DNA of 34,022 bases, taken from Fusobacterium sp. GTDB taxonomy: Bacteria > Fusobacteriota > Fusobacteriia > Fusobacteriales > Fusobacteriaceae. The notes under the pieces were generated by a model. That model did no database searches. It was not told the DNA's origin and saw nothing but the letters and a program-made list of their open reading frames with translations. This document shows, in pieces, positions 8,164 through 16,830 of this stretch. A program made the position numbers and the translations under genes. Numbering within the stretch: the stretch's first letter is position 1; each line of letters begins with the position of its first letter. The stretch is from positions 1-34,022 of the forward strand of contig NZ_JARHZE010000036.1 of NCBI RefSeq assembly GCF_029258315.1, given 5' to 3'.

Positions 8164-8829
8164 TTATTTTTGTTTTTTATTAAAAAGAAGATAAACTAAA
8201 TATCCAAGACCTATAAAAATAAATTCTACTACGAGTATATAAAAAGGCCAAGGGCCAAAATAATCAAGAGGGGACGCTGTTATAGGTTTGTGGTTTACAA
8301 ACATATAGTTAGTACCAAAATGATTATTAAAAATATAAGCAAGGACTGCTAAAATATTTAAAGTTATAAAAGTATTAAAAAGTCCTTTTTTATTTGGTCT
8401 AAATCCTAAATAAATATACTGGTAAGCAATCATAAAAATAATAAAGAAATGTTCCAAAAAGAAAGATATTCCAAATGGATTAGGGAAGACTGCAACTGCT
8501 TCTGGGAAAAGAATAGCAGCAATAGCTCCTAAAGACATATAAAAAACTAATTGGAATGCTTTGATATTTGGAAAAATTAAAAATATAACTGCCAATATAA
8601 AAGAAATATTACAAATATGTATTGGACAAAGAGCATATAAAGGTTCTTTGTTTATGAAATATCTACCTACATATGTTATTATTTTAATAAAAGCCATAAT
8701 AAGAGCTAAAGTGATTTCAAAATTTCTTTTTGGAAAAAATTTTTTAGAATAAAGAATACCACTAAAAAAAGCAATGAAAAATAAAATATAAAGTATATGA
8801 TTTAATGAAAATAAAGTAATATATTGCAT
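8164..8829 (-). CDS. TMEM164/YwaF-type integral membrane protein
   Basis: 221 residues with about six or seven hydrophobic segments. CPIHICNISF (near residue 68) and the C-terminal block GTNYMFVNHKP...SPLDYFGPWPFYI are characteristic of the family known as TIGR02206 / TMEM164-like. TMEM164 in animals acts in lipid acyl transfer; the bacterial role is not established, so no function is claimed. It is encoded 12 bases downstream of the RNase H-like gene on the same strand, which suggests co-transcription. Confidence 0.82.
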   Translation of the reverse strand: MQYITLFSLNHILYILFFIAFFSGILYSKKFFPKRNFEITLALIMAFIKIITYVGRYFINKEPLYALCPIHICNISFILAVIFLIFPNIKAFQLVFYMSLGAIAAILFPEAVAVFPNPFGISFFLEHFFIIFMIAYQYIYLGFRPNKKGLFNTFITLNILAVLAYIFNNHFGTNYMFVNHKPITASPLDYFGPWPFYILVVEFIFIGLGYLVYLLFNKKQK

Positions 8830-8841
8830 AAATTTCCCCCT

Positions 8842-9645
8842 CTATTTATGAAATCCAAGATCAGCTGGATTATAGTCTCCAGAGATATGAGATATTGTTC
8901 CACCAAGTTTTTCAAATAATTCTCTTTTCTTAGAAACTATTTTAGCAAGTTCGATAGTCTCAGGGTCAATATCAGATTTAATATGTCCTTTAGACCAGTA
9001 ATTAATAATAAGAGAACTATCTCCAAAAATTTCAAGAATATTATTTTTTAAGGCTATATCAAGAGCCATATCCAAAGCTTTAAGCTCTCCAAAATTATTT
9101 GTTTTAGAACTTCCTAAAGAAAGATTTCCGAATTCATTTATATTTTCATTTGGAAAATATTTAGGTAAAATAGAAATTCCATCTTTATAGCTTACCTTAG
9201 ATTCAACCCCTATTCCTCTACCAGTACCAGCATCAAAATAGATACCATCTGGAAGATTGTTTTGAATAGATTTTTTAGTTATATATTGAGCTCCGGAACT
9301 GCACCACTCATAAGCCTCTTCGTAAGTTTTAAAAGATTTATAACGGCATTTAAATTGTTCTATTTTATTTTTACATTTTTCCCAATTATCAAAGACAGAA
9401 AAAGTTTCACTATCAATAAAAAAACAGCCATAAAATTTTTGTTTTAAATTTGTTTTGTGTGTCAAATTAGATGAATTATTAGGATTTAAAATAGAGTCTA
9501 GCCATAATTTTGCTTCATTATAATTGAAAAAAGATTTATATTGGGATTTTCTTCCTAAAACTTTTTTTGAACATTCACCCCAACTTTCTAAGATACCAGA
9601 TTCATTTGTTTCTGGAATATAATAACCATAAAATTTTTTACTCAT
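8842..9645 (-). CDS. Ribonuclease H with two viroplasmin domains
   Basis: 267 residues. Two copies of the caulimovirus viroplasmin-like domain come first (KFYGYYIPETNESGILESW at 4-22 and KFYGCFFIDSETFSVFDNW at 70-88, each followed by YKSF..Y.EA). They bind RNA/DNA hybrids in eukaryotic RNase H1. The RNase HI domain spans about 133-267, with likely catalytic Asp138, Glu187, Asp209 and Asp262; the protein ends straight after this last motif. It probably removes RNA from RNA-DNA hybrids. RBS AAAGGAAG precedes the ATG. Divergently transcribed from rpmE. Confidence 0.88.
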   Translation of the reverse strand: MSKKFYGYYIPETNESGILESWGECSKKVLGRKSQYKSFFNYNEAKLWLDSILNPNNSSNLTHKTNLKQKFYGCFFIDSETFSVFDNWEKCKNKIEQFKCRYKSFKTYEEAYEWCSSGAQYITKKSIQNNLPDGIYFDAGTGRGIGVESKVSYKDGISILPKYFPNENINEFGNLSLGSSKTNNFGELKALDMALDIALKNNILEIFGDSSLIINYWSKGHIKSDIDPETIELAKIVSKKRELFEKLGGTISHISGDYNPADLGFHK

Positions 9646-9747
9646 TTACTTCCTTTCCTATGAAAATTTTAATTTTTAAATATTCTAACATTTATTTAAA
9701 TAAAAAAAAAGTAAAAAATAATAAACTTGTCAGTTTCAAAAAAATAC

Positions 9748-9776
9748 TTGCAAAAAACTCTAAAATATGATAAAAT
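9748..9776 (+). promoter_or_regulatory. rpmE promoter
   Basis: TTGCAA (9748-9753), 17-base spacer, TAAAAT (9771-9776). This is a good sigma-70-type promoter 45 bases before the rpmE start. Confidence 0.75.
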
Positions 9777-9820
9777 CTCTTGTGAATTTATAAGTTTATT
9801 ATCGAAAGAAGGTGAAAGGA

Positions 9821-10030
9821 ATGAAAAAGGATTTACATCCAGAATACAAAGTTGTTACAGTTGAGTGTACTTGTGGAGAGAAATTTGAAACAAGATCAAC
9901 TTATGCAAAAGGTGACCTTAAAGTAGCTGTATGTTCAAAATGCCACCCATTCTATACAGGAAAGGCTAAGTTCTTAGATACAGCTGGAAGAGTTGACAAA
10001 TTCAACAAAAAATATAATCTTAACAAATAA
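9821..10030 (+). CDS. rpmE: Ribosomal protein L31 (bL31), zinc-binding form
   Basis: 69 residues, MKKDLHPEY... to ...KKYNLNK. Cys16 and Cys18 (CTC) with Cys38 and Cys41 (CSKC) form the zinc ribbon of the C+ form of bL31. [20 protein letters not shown] is the conserved C-terminal block. It binds the large-subunit central protuberance. A GTG at 9812 would add three residues, but the MKKD..HP start matches the family and AAGGTG (9809-9814) fits as its RBS. It has its own promoter and terminator. The zinc-binding form implies no need for the zinc-free paralogue under zinc-replete growth. Confidence 0.97.
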   Translation: MKKDLHPEYKVVTVECTCGEKFETRSTYAKGDLKVAVCSKCHPFYTGKAKFLDTAGRVDKFNKKYNLNK

Positions 10031-10041
10031 GGCAGGAAGAG

Positions 10042-10732
<691 letters not shown>

Positions 10733-10775
10733 TTGGGAAAAGTATAATTTGAGCGATTTATTTTATTGAAAAAAG

Positions 10776-10804
10776 TTGAAAAAAAACATTTAAAGTGTTA
10801 GAAT
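10776..10804 (+). promoter_or_regulatory. oadA promoter
   Basis: TTGAAA (10776-10781), 17-base spacer, TAGAAT (10799-10804), 44 bases before the oadA start codon. Confidence 0.65.
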
Positions 10805-10847
10805 ATACCTAAAATAGAAAAATAATATTATGCAGGAGAGTGGCCCA

Positions 10848-12647
10848 ATGACAAAATTAAAGATAACTGAAACTTCTCTTAGAGATGGTTCGCAATCACT
10901 AATAGCAACAAGACTTACAACAGATGAAATTATGCCTATAATTGAAAAAATGGACCAAGCTGGATTTTATTCAATGGAAGTTTGGGGAGGAGCAACTTTT
11001 GACTCATGTATAAGATTTTTAAATGAAGATCCATGGGAAAGATTAAGACTTATTAGATCAAAGGTAAAAAATACAAAATTACAGATGCTAATAAGAGGTC
11101 AAAACTTATTAGGATATAAGCACTATGCTGATGATGTAGTAGAAGAGTTTGTAAAAAAATCTATTGAAAATGGAATAGATATAATAAGAGCTTTTGATGC
11201 ATTAAATGATTTTAGAAACTTGGAAACAACAATAAAATCAGTAAAAAAATATGGTGGTCACTGTCAAGGATGTATAGCTTATACAATAAGTGAAGTTCAT
11301 ACAATAGAATATTATGTAGAAAAAGTAAAAGAATTAGAGAAAATGGGAGTAGATTCAATCTGTATCAAAGATATGGCTGGAATACTTTTACCAGATACAG
11401 GATATGAATTAATAAAATCTATTAAGAAAAATACAAATTTACCAATAGAATTACATACACACTGTACAACAGGAATAGCTCAAATTTTATATGCTAATGC
11501 AATAGAGGCGGGAGTAGATATAATAGATACAGCTATATCTCCATTTTCTGGTGGAACTTCTCAACCAGCAACAGAAGTATTTGCAGAGATTTTAAAAGAA
11601 ACAGAAAGAGATCCTAAACTAAATATGCAAGTTTTAGGTGAAATTGCTGATTATATGAAAAAAATAATAGAAAAATACAGAAAAAATGGAATCTTAAATC
11701 CTAAAGTTATGGAAACAGAACCAAGAGCTTTAGTATATCAAGTACCTGGAGGAATGTTATCTAATTTAATGTCTCAACTTTCTGGACAAAATGCTATGGA
11801 TAAATATGAAGATGTTTTAAGAGAGATACCAAAGGTAAGAAAAGATTTAGGATATCCACCTTTAGTAACTCCATTATCTCAAATGGTAGGAACTCAAGCA
11901 GTATTTAATGTATTATTGAATCAGAGATATAAAGTAGTTCCAAAGGAGATAAAAGATTATGTAAAAGGATTATATGGAAAATCTCCAGCACCAATTGATA
12001 AAGAAGTTCAAAAAATTATAATTGGTGATGAAACTCCAATTACTTGTAGACCAGCAGATAAAATAGCTCCTGAATTAGAAAAATATAAAGCTGAGATAGG
12101 AAGTTTAGCAAAATCAATGGAAGATGTTTTAAGTTATGCATTATTCCCTGAAAATGCTAGAAAATTCTTAGAAAATAGAGGAAAACCAGTTCAAAAAGAA
12201 GTTGAAGAGGTTAAGAAAGAGAAAGTTGCAACTCAATCAAAAGAGACAATTGTATCAGAACCTGCAATAAGAGCTTATAAAATAAATATAAATGGAAAAG
12301 CATATGATGTAGAAATAGAAAGTTTAACAAAAGGTGCTACACCAGTAGAAAAACCACAAACAGTTTCTAAACCAGTTGCACAACCAACTCCAGTAGCTCC
12401 AAAAGAAGAGGTTAAACCAGCTCCAGCAAAAGCATCAGGAGAGATAGTTGAAGCTCCTATGCCAGGAACAATAGTTGATATAAAAGTTAAGGTTGGAGAC
12501 TCTGTAAAAGAGGGAGATTTAGTAGCAATAATAGAAGCTATGAAGATGGAAACAGAACTTTATTCAACAAAAACTGGTGTTGTTACAGCAATAAATGCAA
12601 CAAAAGGTGCTCAAGTAAATACTGGAGATACAATAATAACTCTATAA
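10848..12647 (+). CDS. oadA: Oxaloacetate decarboxylase alpha subunit (biotin carboxyl carrier and carboxyltransferase)
   Basis: 599 residues. The carboxyltransferase domain comes first (ITETSLRDGSQSLIATR at the N-terminus, CIKDMAGILLP and ELHTHCTTG for metal binding), then the conserved PYC/OADA domain, a Pro/Ala/Lys-rich linker (about 500-530) and a biotinyl domain with EAMKMETE, biotin-lysine Lys566. In Na+-pumping oxaloacetate decarboxylase this chain takes CO2 from oxaloacetate to biotin and hands it to the membrane beta subunit. No beta or gamma subunit genes are adjacent, so assignment as pyruvate carboxylase subunit B or as the carboxyltransferase of another decarboxylase remains possible. 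An upstream ATG (10830) exists, but GGAG at 10835-10838 fits the ATG at 10848. Confidence 0.9.
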   Translation: MTKLKITETSLRDGSQSLIATRLTTDEIMPIIEKMDQAGFYSMEVWGGATFDSCIRFLNEDPWERLRLIRSKVKNTKLQMLIRGQNLLGYKHYADDVVEEFVKKSIENGIDIIRAFDALNDFRNLETTIKSVKKYGGHCQGCIAYTISEVHTIEYYVEKVKELEKMGVDSICIKDMAGILLPDTGYELIKSIKKNTNLPIELHTHCTTGIAQILYANAIEAGVDIIDTAISPFSGGTSQPATEVFAEILKETERDPKLNMQVLGEIADYMKKIIEKYRKNGILNPKVMETEPRALVYQVPGGMLSNLMSQLSGQNAMDKYEDVLREIPKVRKDLGYPPLVTPLSQMVGTQAVFNVLLNQRYKVVPKEIKDYVKGLYGKSPAPIDKEVQKIIIGDETPITCRPADKIAPELEKYKAEIGSLAKSMEDVLSYALFPENARKFLENRGKPVQKEVEEVKKEKVATQSKETIVSEPAIRAYKININGKAYDVEIESLTKGATPVEKPQTVSKPVAQPTPVAPKEEVKPAPAKASGEIVEAPMPGTIVDIKVKVGDSVKEGDLVAIIEAMKMETELYSTKTGVVTAINATKGAQVNTGDTIITL

Positions 12648-12674
12648 AATAGAACTAATATTATATTATAAAAA

Positions 12675-12707
12675 ATTCTTTCAGTATTACTGAAAGAATT
12701 TTTTTTT
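12675..12707 (+). terminator. oadA terminator
   Basis: ATTCTTTCAGT (12675-12685), loop ATT, ACTGAAAGAAT (12689-12699), followed by eight Ts. A strong intrinsic terminator. The core of the stem is the same as that of the hairpin at 6030-6060. Confidence 0.93.
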
Positions 12708-12724
12708 AATAAAAAGGAGAGAAG

Positions 12725-14338
12725 ATGGCAAAAATATATGATGCAATTATAATAGGTGGAGGTCCAGCAGGATTAACTTCTGGAATATATGGTGGAAGAG
12801 CTAAGCTAAATATTTTAATAATAGAAAAAGATGAAATAGGTGGTCAGATAAGTTTGACAGAAGAAGTAGCAAATTATCCTGGAATATTTAAGATATCAGG
12901 AAGTCAGCTTATAAAAAATATGAGGGAACAAGCTAAAAACTTTGGAGTTGACTTTATAAAAGAGAAAGTAATAAAAGTAGATCTTTTAAATAAAATAAAA
13001 AAAATCACCACTGAACAAGGAGAATATGAGGGATATAATATAATAATAGCTTCAGGATTAATTCATAAAGAACTTAATTTTACAGGGGAGAGAGAGTATA
13101 GAGGAAAAGGGATAAGTTATTGCTCTATATGTGATGGAGAATTTTTTGCAGATAAGGATATTTTTGTAGTGGGTGCAGGTTATGCAGCTTGTGAAGAGGC
13201 TATTTTTCTTACAAGATATGGAAAAAAAGTCCATTTAATAGCGAGAGAACCGGAATTTACTTGTGCTAAAACAATAGGGGATAAAGTTTTTGCTAATAAT
13301 AAAATAGAAGTTTTATTTAATAGTGAAGTAGTAGAAGTTAGTGGGGACAAATTAGCTAGAAAAATTAAAATAAAAAATAATATCAGTGGAGAAATAAAAG
13401 AATATTTATCTATAAACAATGAGAATATTGGGGTTTTTATTTTTGTAGGACAAAAACCAAAAACAGAGATATACAAGGATCAAATAAAATTAGATGAAGC
13501 TGGATATATATTAACAGATGAATTGATGAAAACTAATATAGAAAAAGTTTTTGCTGTTGGAGATATTAGAAAAAAATCTTTAAAACAAGTGGTAACTGCA
13601 GTAGCAGATGGAGCTATTGCAATAAATCAAGTGGAAGAAAATTCTGAAGAAAATCAAATAATAGAAACTTCTCAAGTTGAAGAGATTAAAATTATAGAAG
13701 AAGATAAAAAATTAAATTTATTTTCAGAGGATATGATAAAAAATATAAAAGAAAATTTAGAAAAACTTTCAGAGAAAGCAGAAATAATTTTAGTTAAAAG
13801 TAGTATAGAGGAAGAAAATAAAAATATTCTTGAATTTATTAATGAGTTTAAACAGATAACAGATAAGGTTCAGTTTAATATTTTAGAATCTGATAATGAA
13901 GTTATAGATAAAAAATTATTAGAAAGATTACCAGCGTTTTTCTTAAAAAAAGATAATAATATAAAAATAAAATATTCGATAGTTCCTTTAGGACAAGAAC
14001 TAGAATCTTTTATAGATGCTATTAGAGAGATCTATGGAGAAAAAATAGAGGTAAGAGAGAATCTTTTAAATAGAATAAAAAAAATAGATAAAAAAATAAA
14101 TGTAAAGATAGGTGTTTCTTTAAAATGTACTAGATGTTCTCAAACAGTAAAAGTAAATCAAATAATAGTGAATAACAATGAAAATATAAGTTTAGAGATT
14201 ATAGATGTGGTTACTCATAAAAATTTTAAAACAAAATATGACATTGTGGGAGTACCTGCGATGGTAATAGATGATAAAAATTTATATTTTGGACAGATGT
14301 CTTTAGAAGAAATGATAGAAATTATAGAAAAACAATAA
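12725..14338 (+). CDS. Thioredoxin reductase fused to a C-terminal AhpF-N-terminal-like redox module
   Basis: 537 residues. Residues 1-305 are a thioredoxin-reductase flavoprotein: FAD motif GGGPAG (11-16), redox centre C133-S-I-C136, NAD(P)H-binding GAGYAA (150-155) and VFAVGDIR near 278-285. After an acidic linker the C-terminal about 215 residues form a two-thioredoxin-fold module like the AhpF N-terminal domain, with one active pair C468-T-R-C471 and VPAMVIDDKNLYFGQ near the cis-Pro loop. In AhpF that module precedes the reductase; here the order is reversed. It probably passes electrons from NAD(P)H through the CTRC pair to a disulfide or peroxidase partner. RBS AAGGAG precedes the ATG. 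The next gene is a stand-alone copy of the module. Confidence 0.87.
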   Translation: MAKIYDAIIIGGGPAGLTSGIYGGRAKLNILIIEKDEIGGQISLTEEVANYPGIFKISGSQLIKNMREQAKNFGVDFIKEKVIKVDLLNKIKKITTEQGEYEGYNIIIASGLIHKELNFTGEREYRGKGISYCSICDGEFFADKDIFVVGAGYAACEEAIFLTRYGKKVHLIAREPEFTCAKTIGDKVFANNKIEVLFNSEVVEVSGDKLARKIKIKNNISGEIKEYLSINNENIGVFIFVGQKPKTEIYKDQIKLDEAGYILTDELMKTNIEKVFAVGDIRKKSLKQVVTAVADGAIAINQVEENSEENQIIETSQVEEIKIIEEDKKLNLFSEDMIKNIKENLEKLSEKAEIILVKSSIEEENKNILEFINEFKQITDKVQFNILESDNEVIDKKLLERLPAFFLKKDNNIKIKYSIVPLGQELESFIDAIREIYGEKIEVRENLLNRIKKIDKKINVKIGVSLKCTRCSQTVKVNQIIVNNNENISLEIIDVVTHKNFKTKYDIVGVPAMVIDDKNLYFGQMSLEEMIEIIEKQ

Positions 14339-14358
14339 GAAAATTATGATATAATAAA

Positions 14359-15033
14359 ATGTGTAGAAAAGAGGTGAAAAAAATAGAGAAGAACAAAAAA
14401 TTTTTAGATGAAAATTTAGTAAATAAATTAAAAGAGATAACAAAACTTTTTGAAACTAATATAGAACTAGCAATAATAAAAGGTGAAAATCAAGAAGAAA
14501 CAGAAGATATAATACAGATGTCAACAGAGATAGCTGCTACAAGTGAAAAGATTTCTGTTAGAGTCTATGAAAAAAATAATGTTGAAATATTAGATAAGGG
14601 GATAGATTTAACTAAATTACCAGCAGTTGTTATTTTAAATGAAAATAAAGAATTTTCAAGAATAAAATATACAGCAGTTCCAACAGGACATGAGTTGAGC
14701 TCTTTTATTCTAGCTATGTATAATGTTTCAGGGCCTGGACAAAAATTAACAGATGAGATATTGGGAAGAATAAAAAAATTAAATAAGAAAATAAATATAA
14801 AACTTGGGGTTGTATTGAATTGCACTAGATGCCCAGACACAGTTCAATCTTCTCAAAGGATAGCTGTAGAAAATAAAAATATAGATGTAGAAATTATAGA
14901 TGTTTTCTCTCATAAAGATTTTAAAACAAAATATGATATTATAAATGTACCAGCTATGGTGATAAATAATAATAAATTATATTTTGGACAACTTTCAATA
15001 GAAGAAGTTTTAGAAATATTAGAACAACAATAA
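14359..15033 (+). CDS. Stand-alone AhpF-N-terminal-like / PDO-like dithiol protein
   Basis: 224 residues, homologous over its length to the C-terminal module of the reductase encoded just before it. The active pair is C155-T-R-C158 in VVLNCTRCPDTVQ, strikingly like the AhpF N-terminal domain motif, with FKTKYDIINVPAMVINN and a final LYFGQLSIEE block. The first thioredoxin fold lacks CxxC. It is probably a redox carrier reduced by the neighbouring reductase. The start is uncertain: the ATG at 14359 has no RBS, and a perfect GAGGTGA (14371-14377) stands five bases before an in-frame ATA (14383); GTG at 14374 is another option. TATAAT at 14350-14355 could be a private -10 box. Confidence 0.8.
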   Translation: MCRKEVKKIEKNKKFLDENLVNKLKEITKLFETNIELAIIKGENQEETEDIIQMSTEIAATSEKISVRVYEKNNVEILDKGIDLTKLPAVVILNENKEFSRIKYTAVPTGHELSSFILAMYNVSGPGQKLTDEILGRIKKLNKKINIKLGVVLNCTRCPDTVQSSQRIAVENKNIDVEIIDVFSHKDFKTKYDIINVPAMVINNNKLYFGQLSIEEVLEILEQQ

Positions 15034-15034
15034 A

Positions 15035-15063
15035 AAAATTCCCTAATCAAAGGGAATTTTTTT
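15035..15063. terminator. Bidirectional terminator between convergent genes
   Basis: AAAATTCCCT (15035-15044), loop AATCAA, AGGGAATTTT (15051-15060), flanked by As on the left and Ts on the right. It serves the redox gene on the plus strand and the AGCS symporter on the minus strand. Confidence 0.88.
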
Positions 15064-15071
15064 ATTGTGTA

Positions 15072-16574
15072 TTATCTTTTACTCATAAATTTTTTTTCAT
15101 AGTCTTTTAAAGAGGCAAGAGATTGATTTGCTAGAGGAAGGATAGCCATCATATTGAATATAGTCATTAAAGCTACTCCTAAATCTCCAAGATCCCAAAC
15201 CCAAGTATATTGAGCAAGTCCACCGATAAAAAGCATAACTAACCCAAAAGCTCTGTAAGCATTTTGAGCCCACCATTTATCTCCAAAAAGGTAAGCTAGT
15301 ACACTTCTTGAGTAGAACATTATTCCTAAGAAAGTGCTGAAACTAAATAAGAATAAAATAATAGCTATAAATATAACTCCAGCTTCACCAATATGGAATT
15401 TTACAGCACTTTGTAGAAGATCCATACCAACTAAACCATCTCTTACAGAATTAGGTGCTAATAAAATAATGAAGGCTGAACAGCTACAAATAAATAAAGT
15501 ATCAATAAAAACTCCAAGAGATTGGATTAATCCCTGTTTTGAAGGGTGAGATACATCAGCTGCAGCTGCAGCATTAGGAGCAGAACCAGAACCAGCTTCG
15601 TTAGAGAATAATCCTCTTTTGATACCATTCATAAGAACAGCTCCAAATCCTCCTGAAACCATTTGTTTAAATCCAAAAGCCTGAGAAATAATTTCTTTAA
15701 ACATAGTTGGGATAGCTCCAAGATTTTTTATCATAATAAATAAAGTTAATAGTAAGTATAAACAAGCCATTATAGGAACTATTTTATCAAGAATACTTAC
15801 AACAGTATTTTTCTTAAAAATAATAAATCCAGAAATAATAACCAAAGCAATAGTTGTATATAATGGTGGAATATTAAAAGCATTTACAAATGATTGAGAA
15901 ACAGAGTTCGCAACAATTTGGCTAATTCCAGCCCAACAAATTAATCCAGATATAGAAAATAAAATAGCAATAACTTTGAAATCACAAGATTGTCTAAAAC
16001 GAGTACCAAATTTAGAAGATGCGACATTGGATTCATCTAAGTTATCTTCAACAAGAGAATCGCTTTCTCTAACTTCAGTCATTAATTTCATTCTACTAAT
16101 GTAGTAAGATGGTCCACCTCTAAATCCACCATATAATGGATCTTTTTCCTTGTAGATTTGTGCAAGAGTAGCTTCAATAAATGCAGTGGCAGCTCCAAAA
16201 ATAGCAACAACCCACATCCAAAATACAGCTCCAGCTCCTCCAAAAGAGATAGCAGCAGCAACTCCAGCAAGATTTCCCATTCCAACTCTAGTAGCAGTAG
16301 CAACAATTAAAGCCTGTAAACCAGAGATAGATTTTTCATTATTAGAATTTTTTGGTTCTAATGTAACTCTAATCATCTCAGGAAATAATCTAAAAGGTAA
16401 AAATTTTGTTTTAAAAGTAAAGAATATACCAACAGGTAATAGTATTAAAATCATAATACTTAAACCAATTTCAGTATTTCCAAAATTTAACTTAATAAAA
16501 TCACCCCATAAAAGATTGTTAAGAGATGTTACTATTGCAACGATAACCTTTTGTAAAAAATTAATAACTTCCAT
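15072..16574 (-). CDS. Sodium:amino-acid symporter, AGCS (alanine/glycine) family
   Basis: 500 residues with about ten or eleven membrane helices. Family signatures are visible: TATRVGMGNLAGVAAAISFG near the N-terminus, YGGFRGGPSYYI, and GLFSNEAGSGSAPNAAAAA in the second half. These proteins import alanine, glycine or related amino acids with Na+. A hydrophilic insertion follows the SYYISRMKLM helix (roughly residues 160-195, Asp/Glu/Ser rich). RBS GGGAGGA precedes the ATG; a good promoter lies upstream at 16613-16641. The exact amino acid cannot be told; glutamine-type AlsT is an alternative. Confidence 0.92.
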   Translation of the reverse strand: MEVINFLQKVIVAIVTSLNNLLWGDFIKLNFGNTEIGLSIMILILLPVGIFFTFKTKFLPFRLFPEMIRVTLEPKNSNNEKSISGLQALIVATATRVGMGNLAGVAAAISFGGAGAVFWMWVVAIFGAATAFIEATLAQIYKEKDPLYGGFRGGPSYYISRMKLMTEVRESDSLVEDNLDESNVASSKFGTRFRQSCDFKVIAILFSISGLICWAGISQIVANSVSQSFVNAFNIPPLYTTIALVIISGFIIFKKNTVVSILDKIVPIMACLYLLLTLFIMIKNLGAIPTMFKEIISQAFGFKQMVSGGFGAVLMNGIKRGLFSNEAGSGSAPNAAAAADVSHPSKQGLIQSLGVFIDTLFICSCSAFIILLAPNSVRDGLVGMDLLQSAVKFHIGEAGVIFIAIILFLFSFSTFLGIMFYSRSVLAYLFGDKWWAQNAYRAFGLVMLFIGGLAQYTWVWDLGDLGVALMTIFNMMAILPLANQSLASLKDYEKKFMSKR

Positions 16575-16612
16575 AATATCCTCCCTAAAAAATTTATAAT
16601 TTTATAGTAGGT

Positions 16613-16641
16613 ATTATAGAATAAAAGAATTTAAAAGTCAA
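16613..16641 (-). promoter_or_regulatory. AGCS symporter promoter
   Basis: Minus strand: TTGACT (16636-16641), 17-base spacer, TATAAT (16613-16618), 39 bases before the start codon. Near-consensus. Confidence 0.85.
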
Positions 16642-16651
16642 CATTTTTTTT

Positions 16652-16771
16652 TAAACAAAAATTATAATTTTTGAATTAAAAACCTTAAAAATAGTTATTT
16701 TTAAACAATGATAAACAAAAATATATTAAACAAATATCAAAATAAATAATTTTTAAACAAAAAAATGTTTA
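16652..16771. repeat. Five TAAACAA heptamers upstream of the symporter promoter
   Basis: TAAACAA occurs at 16652-16658, 16702-16708, 16712-16718, 16727-16733 and 16754-16760, with an inverted half-copy TGTTTA at 16766-16771. The cluster fills the region just upstream of the symporter -35 box. Another copy is in the palindrome before the dehydrogenase gene (17805-17811). It looks like a multi-copy binding site for a regulator, but AT-rich DNA makes such words commoner than usual. Confidence 0.4.
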
Positions 16772-16781
16772 AATAAAAAAA

Positions 16782-16811
16782 ACTATCCTATAAAAAAAAT
16801 TATAGGATAGT
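16782..16811 (-). terminator. Terminator of the hydroxyacid dehydrogenase gene
   Basis: ACTATCCTATAA (16782-16793), six-base loop, TTATAGGATAGT (16800-16811): 12 perfect pairs. On the minus strand a TTTTTTTATTT tract follows. Confidence 0.88.
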
Positions 16812-16830
16812 AAAAAAATTTATTTAGATT

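Noticed and set aside
13180-13476. Minus-strand open frame of 98 codons
   Set aside because: Antisense to the thioredoxin reductase domain, no family features, no ribosome binding site.
16186-16599. Plus-strand open frame of 137 codons
   Set aside because: Antisense to the AGCS symporter gene, whose motifs are certain; Ala/Ile/Pro-rich mirror of membrane helices.
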